Positions 33,498-43,088 of a DNA stretch of 44,783 nt are shown piece after piece; within the stretch, counting starts at the first letter, position 1, and every line of letters begins with the position of its first letter. The notes beneath the pieces are model-generated. The model saw nothing but the letters and a program-made list of their open reading frames with translations. It had not been told where the DNA came from and did no database searches. Made by a program: the position numbers and the translations under genes. Source of the DNA: Chromatiaceae bacterium (GTDB taxonomy: Bacteria; Pseudomonadota; Gammaproteobacteria; Chromatiales; Chromatiaceae); assembly GCA_022340805.1 (NCBI GenBank), contig JAJDNF010000060.1, positions 1 to 44,783 on the forward strand, read 5' to 3'.

Positions 33498-33539
33498 TGT
33501 AGGAAATTCCCTACAACCATACACGATCCAGGTTATTCT
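33498..33539 (+). promoter_or_regulatory. GacA/UvrY-box-like palindrome and possible -10 box of small RNA B
   Basis: TGTAGGAAATTCCCTACA (33498-33515) is a perfect 6-bp inverted repeat with N6 between the arms. It differs from the GacA upstream element TGTAAG-N6-CTTACA by one symmetrical base per arm. TATTCT (33534-33539) is a possible -10, although a later start near 33571 is equally compatible with the RNA structure. No consensus -35 is present. Confidence 0.6.
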
Positions 33540-33545
33540 GCCGGC

Positions 33546-33694
33546 TCCGCAGCCTGTGGCACAGTGAAGCCGTCGTCGAAAGGGACTCCAAGGATTGCCA
33601 CCTGCGCCCGGATGCGCTGCACGGACGAAAGAGTTTGCCAACCAAGCCCGACGACACCTGAACCCTGGGCGAACGGATCCGCCCGGGGTTTTTT
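33546..33694 (+). ncRNA. GGA-rich small RNA B (CsrB/RsmY/RsmZ-like)
   Basis: The region between rpsT and proB has no gene. Five GGA motifs (33583, 33592, 33610, 33623 and 33675) occur within about 95 bases. One lies in the loop of GCGC-CCGGAT-GCGC (33604-33617). Another lies in the loop of the terminator (AACGGATC), the ACGGAT form preferred by CsrA/RsmA. GTCGTCG (33572-33578) can pair with CGACGAC (33649-33655) and close the GGA-containing part. The RNA ends at a strong intrinsic terminator and is preceded by a GacA-box-like palindrome. The 5' end is uncertain (about 33546 or 33571), so length is 125-150 nt. Its resemblance to small RNA A supports a shared CsrA-titrating role. Confidence 0.72.
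33663..33694 (+). terminator. Intrinsic terminator of small RNA B, GGA in the loop
   Basis: CCCTGGGCG and CGCCCGGGG pair over 9 bp around the loop AACGGATC and are followed by six T (33689-33694). The convergent proB gene stops 33 bp further on. Confidence 0.9.
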
Positions 33695-33726
33695 AATGCC
33701 GCCGCCCGCTCCGGGCCGCGCGCCGA

Positions 33727-35921
<2,195 letters not shown>

Positions 35922-35954
35922 TCACGCTCAGCTGCACGCCCCGATCGCCACCGC

Positions 35955-35984
35955 AAAAGAAAAAGCCCCGTCGAGCGACGAGGC
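35955..35984 (-). terminator. Intrinsic terminator between rpmA and obgE (probable attenuator)
   Basis: On the minus strand GCCTCGTC-GCTC-GACGGGGC forms an 8-bp stem with a tetraloop, followed by TTTTTCTTTT. Because obgE has no obvious promoter of its own here, partial read-through probably sets its expression. Confidence 0.85.
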
Positions 35985-36017
35985 CTTTCCTGCGATGCAA
36001 GTCGGTTCGGTAGCGTA

Positions 36018-36275
36018 TCAGGCCGGTTCGACGCTCACGAACTTGCGGCTTTTCGCGCCCTTGGTCTCGAAGCGGACCACGCCGTCCGCCTTCGCGAACA
36101 GGGTGTGATCTTTGCCGCATCCGACGTTCACGCCCGGGTGGAGGCGGGTGCCACGCTGGCGCACGATGATGCCGCCTGCATTGATCGTCTGACCGCCGAA
36201 GACCTTGACCCCAAGGCGTTTGGATTCCGAATCGCGGCCGTTCTTGGAGCTACCGCCTGCTTTTTTGTGTGCCAT
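36018..36275 (-). CDS. rpmA: 50S ribosomal protein L27
   Basis: L27 reaches the peptidyl-transferase centre with its N-terminus. The 85-residue product is typical: [40 protein letters not shown] and [20 protein letters not shown]. The N-terminus starts directly with M-A-H-K-K and lacks the cleavable extension found in Firmicutes. It lies 13 bp after rplU and is followed by a terminator before obgE. Confidence 0.97.
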   Translation of the reverse strand: MAHKKAGGSSKNGRDSESKRLGVKVFGGQTINAGGIIVRQRGTRLHPGVNVGCGKDHTLFAKADGVVRFETKGAKSRKFVSVEPA

Positions 36276-36288
36276 GCTGGATTCTCCC

Positions 36289-36603
36289 TCAACCGGCGCT
36301 GATGCCGGTCACTTCGATCTCGGTGAAGGCCTGGCGATGACCCTGGCGCTTCATGTGATGTTTGCGACGCCGGAACTTGATGATCATGACCTTCTTGCCG
36401 CGGCCATGTGCCTTGATCGTCGCGGTCACTTTGCCGCCGTCCAGGTAAGGCGCACCGACCTTGACGTCGTCACCGTCGGCGACCATCAGCACCTTGTCAA
36501 GCTCGACGCTGGCGCCTGCCTCGGCGTCGATTTTCTCTACTTTGAGGGTCGAGCCCTGGGCTACTCGGTATTGCTTGCCCCCGGTCTGAATAACGGCGTA
36601 CAT
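36289..36603 (-). CDS. rplU: 50S ribosomal protein L21
   Basis: L21 is a beta-barrel protein binding 23S rRNA domain V together with L20. The 104-residue product reads [40 protein letters not shown] and the basic end [20 protein letters not shown]. It is the first gene of the rplU-rpmA-obgE-proB unit. GGGAGA precedes the ATG. A consensus-like promoter lies about 65 bp upstream, and the leader contains a GC-rich hairpin (CCGCC...GGCGG, about 36632-36653). Confidence 0.97.
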   Translation of the reverse strand: MYAVIQTGGKQYRVAQGSTLKVEKIDAEAGASVELDKVLMVADGDDVKVGAPYLDGGKVTATIKAHGRGKKVMIIKFRRRKHHMKRQGHRQAFTEIEVTGISAG

Positions 36604-36667
36604 GACCGCACAATCTCCCTTAAACTGGAATCAGCCGCCAGCCATGCGGGCGGCGGAAAGAGGCGAA

Positions 36668-36696
36668 ATTCTATAGATGGAGGGATGCCACGTCAA
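36668..36696 (-). promoter_or_regulatory. Sigma-70 promoter of the rplU operon
   Basis: On the minus strand TTGACG (36696-36691), a 17-base spacer and TAGAAT (36673-36668) form a strong promoter. Transcription would start near 36661, leaving a leader of about 58 bases before rplU. Confidence 0.85.
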
Positions 36697-36805
36697 CAGC
36701 GGAGAGTTGCAGCCCGTTCTATGTCAGGGCAAAGCCAAGCCGCTTGACAGAGCCATGGGGCCTTCCTAGGATGCCCGGCAGTTTTTGCCCCAAAATCCAG
36801 TCCTT

Positions 36806-37774
36806 ATGGAGTTTTCCAGCATCCGCGGGTTGATCGAGGACGACCTCAGGGCGACCGACGCCCTGATTCTCGACCGGCTCAGCTCCGACGTCGTCCTCAT
36901 CAACCAGGTCGGGCACTATATCGTCAACAGCGGGGGCAAGCGCCTGCGCCCGATGATCGTGCTGCTGGCGGCCCGGGCGCTCGGCTATCAGGGCAACGCG
37001 CACATCGACCTTGCGGCGATCGTCGAATTCATCCACACCGCCACGCTGCTGCACGACGACGTGGTCGACGATTCCGAGCAGCGGCGCAGCCGCGATACGG
37101 CCAATGCCGTCTGGGGCAACGCCGCCAGCGTCCTGGTCGGCGATTTCCTGTACTCGCGCTCGTTCGAGATGATGGTGGCCGTCGATTCCATGCGCGTGAT
37201 GGCGGTCCTGTCGCACGCCACCAACCGGATTGCCGAGGGCGAGGTACTGCAGCTGCTGAACTGCAACGACCCGGATACCGACGAGACCCGCTACCGCGAG
37301 GTAATCCTGCGCAAAACCGCCACGCTGTTCGAGGCCGGCGCCCGACTCGGCGCCATCATCAGTGCCGCCGACCCCGCCACCGAAGCAGCGCTCGCGGCAT
37401 ATGGACTGCACCTGGGCATGGCCTTCCAGATGATCGACGATGCACTCGACTATGGCTCGTCCGGGGTCGACATTGGCAAGAATCTCGGTGACGACCTGGC
37501 CGAGGGCAAGCCGACGCTGCCGCTGATCCGTGCGATCGAGCGCAGCGACCCGGCGACCCGCAGCATGCTGCGTGGCGTGATCGAGAAAGGCGGAACCGAA
37601 CAGATCGACGACGTGCTCGCAGCGATTGAATCAACCGATGCGATCGCTTACACTGCGCGGCTCGCGGCAGACGAGGCAACCCAGGCCCGGCAGGCGCTCG
37701 AGGCCTTGCCCGCATCGGCATACCGCAGCGCCCTCGCGGCATTGGCGGAATTCTCGGTCGACCGGTCATTCTGA
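36806..37774 (+). CDS. ispB: Octaprenyl diphosphate synthase
   Basis: IspB makes the long polyprenyl chain of ubiquinone. The 322-residue trans-prenyltransferase has GGKRLRPMIVLLAARALG, the first aspartate-rich motif LLHDDVVDDS (D84, D85, D88), GDFLYSRSFEMM, and the second motif FQMIDDALDYG near residue 210 with KNLGDDLAEGKPTLPL after it. Gene position next to rplU (divergent) is conserved in gammaproteobacteria. I chose the ATG at 36806; a TTG at 36785 is in frame but adds residues not typical of the family. tRNA-Pro follows 14 bp after the stop. Confidence 0.93.
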   Translation: MEFSSIRGLIEDDLRATDALILDRLSSDVVLINQVGHYIVNSGGKRLRPMIVLLAARALGYQGNAHIDLAAIVEFIHTATLLHDDVVDDSEQRRSRDTANAVWGNAASVLVGDFLYSRSFEMMVAVDSMRVMAVLSHATNRIAEGEVLQLLNCNDPDTDETRYREVILRKTATLFEAGARLGAIISAADPATEAALAAYGLHLGMAFQMIDDALDYGSSGVDIGKNLGDDLAEGKPTLPLIRAIERSDPATRSMLRGVIEKGGTEQIDDVLAAIESTDAIAYTARLAADEATQARQALEALPASAYRSALAALAEFSVDRSF

Positions 37775-37788
37775 CGCACGATTTTCTG

Positions 37789-37865
37789 CGGAGTGTAGCT
37801 CAGCTTGGTAGAGCACCACGTTCGGGACGTGGGGGTCGTAGGTTCGAATCCTATCACTCCGACCA
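37789..37865 (+). tRNA. tRNA-Pro (CGG)
   Basis: The 77-base cloverleaf has acceptor CGGAGTG/CACTCCG, anticodon stem CCACG/CGTGG with loop TTCGGGA (anticodon CGG, reading CCG), T arm TAGG-TTCGAAT-CCTA and encoded CCA. It follows ispB closely and is ended by a bidirectional terminator. Confidence 0.97.
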
Positions 37866-37870
37866 AATTG

Positions 37871-37898
37871 AAAAAGCAGCCCACGGGGCTGCTTTTTT
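37871..37898. terminator. Bidirectional terminator between tRNA-Pro and amtB
   Basis: GCAGCCC-ACG-GGGCTGC is flanked by five A on the left and six T on the right. It can end the ispB-tRNA-Pro transcript on the plus strand and amtB on the minus strand. Confidence 0.92.
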
Positions 37899-37966
37899 CG
37901 TTTCCGGCCCAGGTGGAAAAGGGGAGGAACAACCGCCCCTCGGTGCACGCCTACTGCGCCGGCCAC

Positions 37967-39277
37967 TCAGTGGATGTCATAGCCGCGCTCCTCATGCAGC
38001 GCGATATCCAACCCCTGCGTCTCCTGCTCCTCACTGACCCGTAGCCCAAGGAGGGCACCGACGACCTTCAGGATCACAAAGGTCACCACGGCCGTAAACA
38101 CGACCGTCGCCAGGACGCCGACCAGCTGGACATAAAGCTGACCACCCATTCCGCTGATGCCATCGGCAAAACCATATCCGCTGAACACACCCAGGCCGGT
38201 CGAGGAAAAGACCCCCGCCATCAGGGTGCCCAGAATGCCGCCAACCCCGTGCACCGGAAACACATCCAGGGAATCGTCGATCTTCAACACGCGCTTGATG
38301 TACATGGTGGCATTGAAGCAGACGAAACCGGCCAGCACCCCGATCACCAACGCCCCTCCCGGGCCGACGAAACCCGATGCCGGGGTAATGGTGCCCAGCC
38401 CAGCCACCATGCCGGTAACGGCGCCCAGCGCGCTCGGTTTGCCAAACTTCAGCCATTCCATCGTCATCCACAGCATGGCCCCCGCTGACGCCGAGATATG
38501 CGTGACCAGCATCGCCATCGCCGCGTCGCCGTTGGCCGCCAGCGCACTGCCACCGTTGAAGCCAAACCAGCCAACCCACAGCATGCCCGCCCCCATGACC
38601 GTCATGGTCATATTGTGCGGCGGCATCGCGGTTGACGGGAATCCGCGCCTCGGACCCAGCACCAGCGCCGCGACCAGCGCAGCGACACCAGCGGTGATGT
38701 GCACCACGGTGCCGCCGGCAAAATCGTACAGCCCCATGGCACTCAGCCAGCCGCCCCCCCACACCCAGTGGGTGACCGGGACATAGACGAGCATCAACCA
38801 CAGCGCGCTGAACAGCAGCATCGCCGAAAACCTCATGCGCTCGGCGAAGCCACCTATGATCAGCGCCGGGGTGATGATCGCGAAGGTCATCTGGAACAGC
38901 ATGAACAGCGATTCGGGTATGTCACCGGACATGCTGTCGCGACCAACCCCGGCCAGCATGACCTTGCTCAGGTCGCCGATCCACGTATTCCCCTCGCCAA
39001 AGGCCAGGCTATAGCCGGCGATCAGCCACAAGACAGACGCGATACCCGCGATCGCGAAACACTGCATCAACACCGACAGGACGTTCTTGCTGCGCACCAG
39101 GCCGCCGTAAAACAGGGCGAGCCCGGGCAGCGTCATGAATAACACCAGCGCGGTCGAGGTCAATATCCAAGCGGTGCTCCCGCCGTTGACCGTCACGTCG
39201 TCGGCCAGCACGCCGCCGGAAAAGATTAGCCATGGCGCCGCCACGACCGAGAGTCGCTTCGCGATTGGTCTGTTCAT
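37967..39277 (-). CDS. amtB: Ammonium transporter AmtB
   Basis: This Amt/Mep/Rh family inner-membrane channel for ammonium has 436 residues, about 11 membrane segments and an N-terminal signal-like leader (VVAAPWLIFSGGVLA). Landmarks are LFMTLPGLALFYGGLVRSKN, WLMLVYVPVTHWVWGGGWLS, DFAGGTVVHITAGVAALVAA, WVGWFGFNGGSALAANG and the pore-histidine region DVFPVHGVGGILGTLM. The cytoplasmic C-terminus ends EEQETQGLDIALHEERGYDI, the GlnK-binding tail. No glnK gene precedes it, although amtB is usually in a glnK-amtB operon. A sigma-54 promoter and an NtrC site upstream indicate induction by nitrogen limitation. Confidence 0.96.
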   Translation of the reverse strand: MNRPIAKRLSVVAAPWLIFSGGVLADDVTVNGGSTAWILTSTALVLFMTLPGLALFYGGLVRSKNVLSVLMQCFAIAGIASVLWLIAGYSLAFGEGNTWIGDLSKVMLAGVGRDSMSGDIPESLFMLFQMTFAIITPALIIGGFAERMRFSAMLLFSALWLMLVYVPVTHWVWGGGWLSAMGLYDFAGGTVVHITAGVAALVAALVLGPRRGFPSTAMPPHNMTMTVMGAGMLWVGWFGFNGGSALAANGDAAMAMLVTHISASAGAMLWMTMEWLKFGKPSALGAVTGMVAGLGTITPASGFVGPGGALVIGVLAGFVCFNATMYIKRVLKIDDSLDVFPVHGVGGILGTLMAGVFSSTGLGVFSGYGFADGISGMGGQLYVQLVGVLATVVFTAVVTFVILKVVGALLGLRVSEEQETQGLDIALHEERGYDIH

Positions 39278-39336
39278 CTCTGTGCCTCGTCATTTTGATT
39301 TTTTCGTCGTCGAGCAAGATCGACCGGGTGAGCGTA

Positions 39337-39352
39337 TGCACCAAATATGCCA
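39337..39352 (-). promoter_or_regulatory. Sigma-54 promoter of amtB
   Basis: TGGCATATTTGGTGCA on the minus strand matches the -24/-12 consensus TGGCAC-N5-TTGCW, with GG and GC at the required spacing. Transcription would begin near 39326, about 49 bases before the amtB ATG. Confidence 0.75.
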
Positions 39353-39385
39353 CATCGTAGGTCATTGATTAAATTGACGAACAAT

Positions 39386-39405
39386 AAAAAACCTCGGACG
39401 CGAGG
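39386..39405 (-). terminator. Intrinsic terminator upstream of amtB
   Basis: On the minus strand CCTCG-CGTC-CGAGG is followed by TTTTTTATT. It lies between the NtrC site and the sigma-54 promoter and should stop read-through from the tRNA-Met side. Confidence 0.75.
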
Positions 39406-39414
39406 CGGGGGGTA

Positions 39415-39431
39415 TGCACTATTTCAGTGCA
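39415..39431. promoter_or_regulatory. NtrC-binding site upstream of amtB
   Basis: TGCACTATTTCAGTGCA is a palindrome fitting the NtrC enhancer consensus TGCACY-N5-RGTGCA. Its centre lies about 97 bp upstream of the predicted amtB start, a usual enhancer distance. Confidence 0.75.
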
Positions 39432-39461
39432 ACTGACAGGCGGATTGAACAAGGATGGGGC

Positions 39462-39501
39462 AAAAAAAACAGACCGACGCCCTTAAACAGGGCATCGGTC
39501 A
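39462..39501 (-). terminator. Intrinsic terminator downstream of the tRNA-Met region
   Basis: On the minus strand GACCGATGCCCT and AGGGCGTCGGTC pair over about 12 bp with one mismatch, with a loop GTTTA, and are followed by TGTTTTTTTT. It ends transcripts entering from 39500-39950. Confidence 0.85.
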
Positions 39502-39588
39502 ATCACCAAGGGGAGTCTCAACGAACAGTGAGTTCGCTGCAGGGCATCTAGCCCTCACCATATGAGACTGGGCAGCAGACGAAAAGTT

Positions 39589-39768
39589 TCATGGTCCGTG
39601 CGAATAGGCGACGCCACGTTCGGCCAGCCAACGCTGGAAACGCGCGATCTTGTTATCGAGATATCAGGTGGGCGGCAGCGAGTCGAGGTAGCGGCCATAC
39701 GCCTCGCGCAGTGCCAACTGATCGACCGATGACAGATCTCGCCAGTCCCGCAGCCGTGCATCTCCCAT
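39589..39768 (-). pseudogene. Small conserved-looking protein gene with an in-frame TGA
   Basis: From ATG at 39768 the minus strand reads MGDARLRDWRDLSSVDQLAL and REAYGRYLDSLPPT, then TGA (39666-39664), and continues in the same frame YLDNKIARFQRWLAERGVAY to SHGP and a stop at 39589. Composition and helical pattern before and after the TGA look like one natural protein. In-frame sequence further upstream (CAPPALAGAACAE) could be part of a signal peptide, but no start codon fits there. A nonsense mutation is the simplest reading. A terminator at 39462-39501 follows. Function is unknown. Confidence 0.55.
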
Positions 39769-39853
39769 CGGGGTCTCGGCGCAAGCCGCACCCGCCAGGG
39801 CCGGCGGCGCACAAAAAAACCGGTGCGCCAGGCCCCGGCTTCTTCGTCAGATA

Positions 39854-39930
39854 TGGTAGCAAGGGGCGGAATTGAACCGCCGACCCCCGCATTATGAGTG
39901 CGGTGCTCTAACCAGCTGAGCTACCTTGCC
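39854..39930 (-). tRNA. tRNA-Met (CAT), elongator type
   Basis: The 77-base cloverleaf on the minus strand has acceptor GGCAAGG/CCTTGCT, D arm AGCTCAGCTGGTTAGAGC, anticodon loop CTCATAA (CAT), T arm GGCGG-TTCAATT-CCGCC and encoded ACCA. An initiator tRNA would lack pairing at position 1 and carry three G-C pairs in the anticodon stem. A tRNA-Ile2 with modified CAT cannot be excluded by sequence alone. Confidence 0.92.
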
Positions 39931-39944
39931 AAACAAGGCGCGCG

Positions 39945-39974
39945 AATATACCGGCTGGGGACGCAAATTGTCAA
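39945..39974 (-). promoter_or_regulatory. Promoter of tRNA-Met
   Basis: On the minus strand TTGACA (39974-39969), an 18-base spacer and TATATT (39950-39945) are followed by the GC-rich discriminator CGCGCGCC, typical of stringently controlled stable-RNA promoters. Confidence 0.88.
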
Positions 39975-40004
39975 CGCCAAGAGGCAGATACATTCACCGG
40001 CGGA

Positions 40005-41096
40005 CTAGACATTGAAGCGAAAATGCATCACGTCGCCGTCCTGAACGACGTAGTCCTTGCCCTCGAGACGTAATTTGCCGGCCTCCTTGGCGCCGTGTTC
40101 GCCCTTGCAGGCGACAAAATCATCGTAAGCGACCACTTCCGCACGGATGAAGCCCCGCTCGAAGTCGGTGTGGATTACGCCGGCGGCCTGTGGCGCCGTC
40201 GCACCGACCGGGATCGTCCAGGCGCGCACCTCTTTGACGCCGGCAGTGAAATAGGTCTGCAGGTGCAACAGGTGGTAACCCGCACGCACGACCCGATCGA
40301 GACCGGGCTCTTCCAGCCCCATCTCGGCCAGAAACTCGATTTTTTCCGCATCGTCCAGTTCCGCGAGTTCGGCCTCGATCGCCGCGCATACCGGCACCAC
40401 CTCGGCACCCTCGGCCTCGGCGAAGGCGCGCACCGCATCCAGGTACGGATTGTCGGCGAAGCCATCGTCGTTGACGTTGGCGACATACAGGGTGCGTTTG
40501 ATGGTCAGCAGGTGCAGATCGCGCAATTCGAGCTGGTCGTCCGCGCTCAGCAGCATCGCCCGTACCGGCTTACCCTGGTCCAGCTGGTCGCGCACACGGG
40601 TCAACAGGTCTCGCCGCGCCAAGACCTTCTTGTCGCCGGTCTTGACCAGCTTCTCGGCCTTCTGCAGCGCCTTCTCGACGGACTCGAGGTCGGCCAGCGC
40701 CAGCTCGGTGTTGATGACCTCGATGTCGGACAGCGGATCGATCTTGCCGGCGACGTGCACGATATCGTCGTTCTCGAAGCAGCGTACGACCTGCGCGATC
40801 GCGTCCGTCTCGCGGATATTGGCCAGGAACTTGTTGCCCAGTCCCTCGCCCTTCGAGGCCCCGGCGACCAGGCCAGCGATGTCGACGAACTGCATCGTGG
40901 TCGGGATAACGTTCTGCGGCTTGACGATTCCGGCCAGCACATCCAGGCGCCGGTCGGGCAGAGGGACCACGCCGACGTTCGGATCAATGGTGCAGAACGG
41001 ATAATTCTCGGCCGCGATGGTGGCCTTGGTCAGCGCATTGAACAGGGTGGACTTGCCGACGTTGGGCAGACCGACGATACCGCACTTGAAACCCAT
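40005..41096 (-). CDS. ychF: Redox-regulated ATPase YchF (Ola1 family)
   Basis: YchF is an Obg-related P-loop protein that prefers ATP and binds ribosomes. The 363-residue product has the G1 motif [17 protein letters not shown] (residues 8-24), [34 protein letters not shown] and a coiled-coil insert. The usual NKxD of GTPases appears degenerate (VANVNDDGF), as in the family. The C-terminal TGS domain carries [20 protein letters not shown] and [13 protein letters not shown]. In many genomes pth precedes ychF; here the upstream gene is manC, 70 bp away. Confidence 0.96.
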   Translation of the reverse strand: MGFKCGIVGLPNVGKSTLFNALTKATIAAENYPFCTIDPNVGVVPLPDRRLDVLAGIVKPQNVIPTTMQFVDIAGLVAGASKGEGLGNKFLANIRETDAIAQVVRCFENDDIVHVAGKIDPLSDIEVINTELALADLESVEKALQKAEKLVKTGDKKVLARRDLLTRVRDQLDQGKPVRAMLLSADDQLELRDLHLLTIKRTLYVANVNDDGFADNPYLDAVRAFAEAEGAEVVPVCAAIEAELAELDDAEKIEFLAEMGLEEPGLDRVVRAGYHLLHLQTYFTAGVKEVRAWTIPVGATAPQAAGVIHTDFERGFIRAEVVAYDDFVACKGEHGAKEAGKLRLEGKDYVVQDGDVMHFRFNV

Positions 41097-41166
41097 GGCC
41101 GCACTCCGCTCTCAGTCCAATCGAAAAAGGCCCGAAAGGATAGCGGAAAAGCGCCCCAGCGAGAAC

Positions 41167-42609
41167 TCAGTCGGTCTTGCCGGCCCGATTGTAGACATCT
41201 TCGAAGCGCACGATATCGTCTTCGCCAAGGTACGAGCCCGACTGGACCTCGATGATCTCGAGCGGGATGGCGCCCGGATTTTCCAGGCGGTGGCGCGTAC
41301 CGATGGGGATATAGGTCGACTGGTTCTCGGTGAGCAAGAACTCCCGGTCGTCGCAGGTGACGCGCGCCGTGCCACTCACCACGATCCAGTGCTCGGCACG
41401 ATGATGATGCATCTGCAGCGACAGCGTGGCGCCCGGCTTGACGGTCAGACGCTTCACCTGAAAGCGTTCGCCCACGTCCACCCCTTCAAACGACCCCCAG
41501 GGCCGGTGCACGCAGCGATGAAACTCGCTCTCGCAGCGCCCCTGGGCATCCAGCTGTTCGGTAATCCGCTTGACGTCCTGGGCATGATCCTTGTGGGCGA
41601 CGAGGACCGCATCGGGGGTCTCGACGATGATCAGGTCGTGCACACCGACCGCCGCGACGATGCGGTGCTGGGCATGCAGCAGGTTGTCGCGGCTGTCGAA
41701 CGCCATCACGTCGCCATGGCAGGCATTGCCGGTATCGTCACGCTCGGACACCTCCCACAACGCTGACCAGGCACCGATATCGGACCAGCCGGCATCCAGG
41801 GGCACGACCAGGCACTCACCCACCTCCGACGACAAGGGCTCCATGACAGCGTAATCGATGGAATCCGAGGGTGACGCGGCAAACGCCTGCGCATCGACGC
41901 GGAAGAAGTCTAGGTCCCGCTGGCCGGCCGCATAGGCGCGCCCCACGGCGGTCGCAATATCGGGGCGGAAGCGCTCGATCAGCTCGAGCCAACGACGGGC
42001 ACGCAGCAGGAATATCCCGCTGTTCCAGTAGTACTCACCAGCAGCGACATAGGATTCAGCCGTCGCCAGGTCCGGCTTTTCGACAAACGCCTCCAGCGTG
42101 AAGCTCTGCGTATCCACTGCGGCGCCGGCGCGTATATAGCCAAATCCGGTATGCGGTGAATCCGGCACGATACCGAAGGTCACCACCTTGCCGACATCGG
42201 CGTGTGGCAGCCCGGCAGATACCGCACGCGCGAAGGCGTCGATGTCCTTCACCACGTGATCCGCGGGCATCACGATCAGTATCGAGTCATGGTCCGCATC
42301 GTCGAGTGCGGCGAGGGTCAGCGCCGGGGCGGTATTTCTGCCTATCGGCTCGAGCAGGATGCTGCCCGCCGCGTGCCCGCTTGCCCGCAACTGCTCTGCG
42401 ACCAGGAAGCGGTGCGCCTCATTGCACACGATCAGCGGCGGCAGCAGCTCGGCCGCATCATGCAGGCTGTCAAGCCGTGCCGCGGTCGACTGCAACAGCG
42501 AGGCGTCGTCGACCAGTGCCAGGAACTGCTTCGGATAGGCGCGCCGCGACAAAGGCCATAACCGGGTCCCAGAACCGCCGGAGAGAATAACAGGTTGGAG
42601 CTTGGTCAC
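41167..42609 (-). CDS. manC: Mannose-1-phosphate guanylyltransferase / mannose-6-phosphate isomerase
   Basis: This bifunctional type II enzyme for GDP-mannose synthesis supplies exopolysaccharide, O-antigen or alginate-type polymers. The 480-residue product has the nucleotidyltransferase motif ILSGGSGTRLWPLSR (residues 8-22), EPIGRNTAPALTLAAL, VMPADHVV and FVEKPD. The C-terminal cupin isomerase domain contains HRPWGSFEGVDVGERFQVKR and SLQMHHHRAEHWIVVSGTAR. The GTG at 42609 (V-T-K-L-Q-P-V-I-L) matches the family start; an ATG at 42660 is also in frame. No other polysaccharide genes are adjacent. Names in use include algA and cpsB. Confidence 0.93.
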   Translation of the reverse strand: MTKLQPVILSGGSGTRLWPLSRRAYPKQFLALVDDASLLQSTAARLDSLHDAAELLPPLIVCNEAHRFLVAEQLRASGHAAGSILLEPIGRNTAPALTLAALDDADHDSILIVMPADHVVKDIDAFARAVSAGLPHADVGKVVTFGIVPDSPHTGFGYIRAGAAVDTQSFTLEAFVEKPDLATAESYVAAGEYYWNSGIFLLRARRWLELIERFRPDIATAVGRAYAAGQRDLDFFRVDAQAFAASPSDSIDYAVMEPLSSEVGECLVVPLDAGWSDIGAWSALWEVSERDDTGNACHGDVMAFDSRDNLLHAQHRIVAAVGVHDLIIVETPDAVLVAHKDHAQDVKRITEQLDAQGRCESEFHRCVHRPWGSFEGVDVGERFQVKRLTVKPGATLSLQMHHHRAEHWIVVSGTARVTCDDREFLLTENQSTYIPIGTRHRLENPGAIPLEIIEVQSGSYLGEDDIVRFEDVYNRAGKTD

Positions 42610-42725
42610 GTGGTCACTCTGATGCTGAATGGGGTCCGCCTGGATTACAACAGTCGCCACCTTTTACAGTCAAACTGGGCCGAAACGTCGGCCGCTGCCG
42701 CCGCCAGGACAGCACCGGCAGGCGC

Positions 42726-43028
42726 TCAGGCAACCCTGAAGATCTTGTCAAAGTTGGCGATGCGCAGGATCTCGCGCACACCTTCGTTGCTATTGACCAG
42801 CTCCGTGACCCGTTCCTTCGAACCGTATTCCCGCAACTGCAGCAACATGCCCATCGCCGAGCTATCCATATACTCGGCATTCTTCAGATCAACGACGAAC
42901 GACCTCTCGCCGCGCGGATGCTGCTTATAGGCACGCAGAAACTCCTGGTGCGTGGCGAAATCGAAGCGGCCGCGTACCTGTATGGTTACAACCTTGCCGT
43001 CGTCCGATACCGAACTGCTTACCGGCAT
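42726..43028 (-). CDS. STAS-domain anti-sigma-factor antagonist
   Basis: The 100-residue single STAS domain has the phosphorylatable motif VVDLKNAEYMDSSAMGMLLQ (D55-S56-S57, as in SpoIIAA-type antagonists), so it could be controlled by serine phosphorylation. GGAGGT sits 5 bases before the ATG. Downstream on the same strand is manC, 117 bp away, and upstream are remnants of a chemotaxis-receptor-like gene. No partner kinase or PP2C phosphatase is in the window. Partner-switching control of biofilm or polysaccharide is a possibility only. Confidence 0.88.
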   Translation of the reverse strand: MPVSSSVSDDGKVVTIQVRGRFDFATHQEFLRAYKQHPRGERSFVVDLKNAEYMDSSAMGMLLQLREYGSKERVTELVNSNEGVREILRIANFDKIFRVA

Positions 43029-43088
43029 CTCTCACCTCCACTCTCAACTCGCGGCAGTCACGAACTCTGTTGCCCGCCGCCAACCGGC

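Noticed and set aside
36604..36660. Hairpin in the rplU leader as a ribosomal-protein leader RNA
   Set aside because: One GC-rich stem is visible, but it does not match a leader structure I know, so it is only mentioned under rplU.
40095..41255. 386-codon plus-strand frame opposite ychF
   Set aside because: It is a shadow of a well-conserved gene, with no independent start signal.
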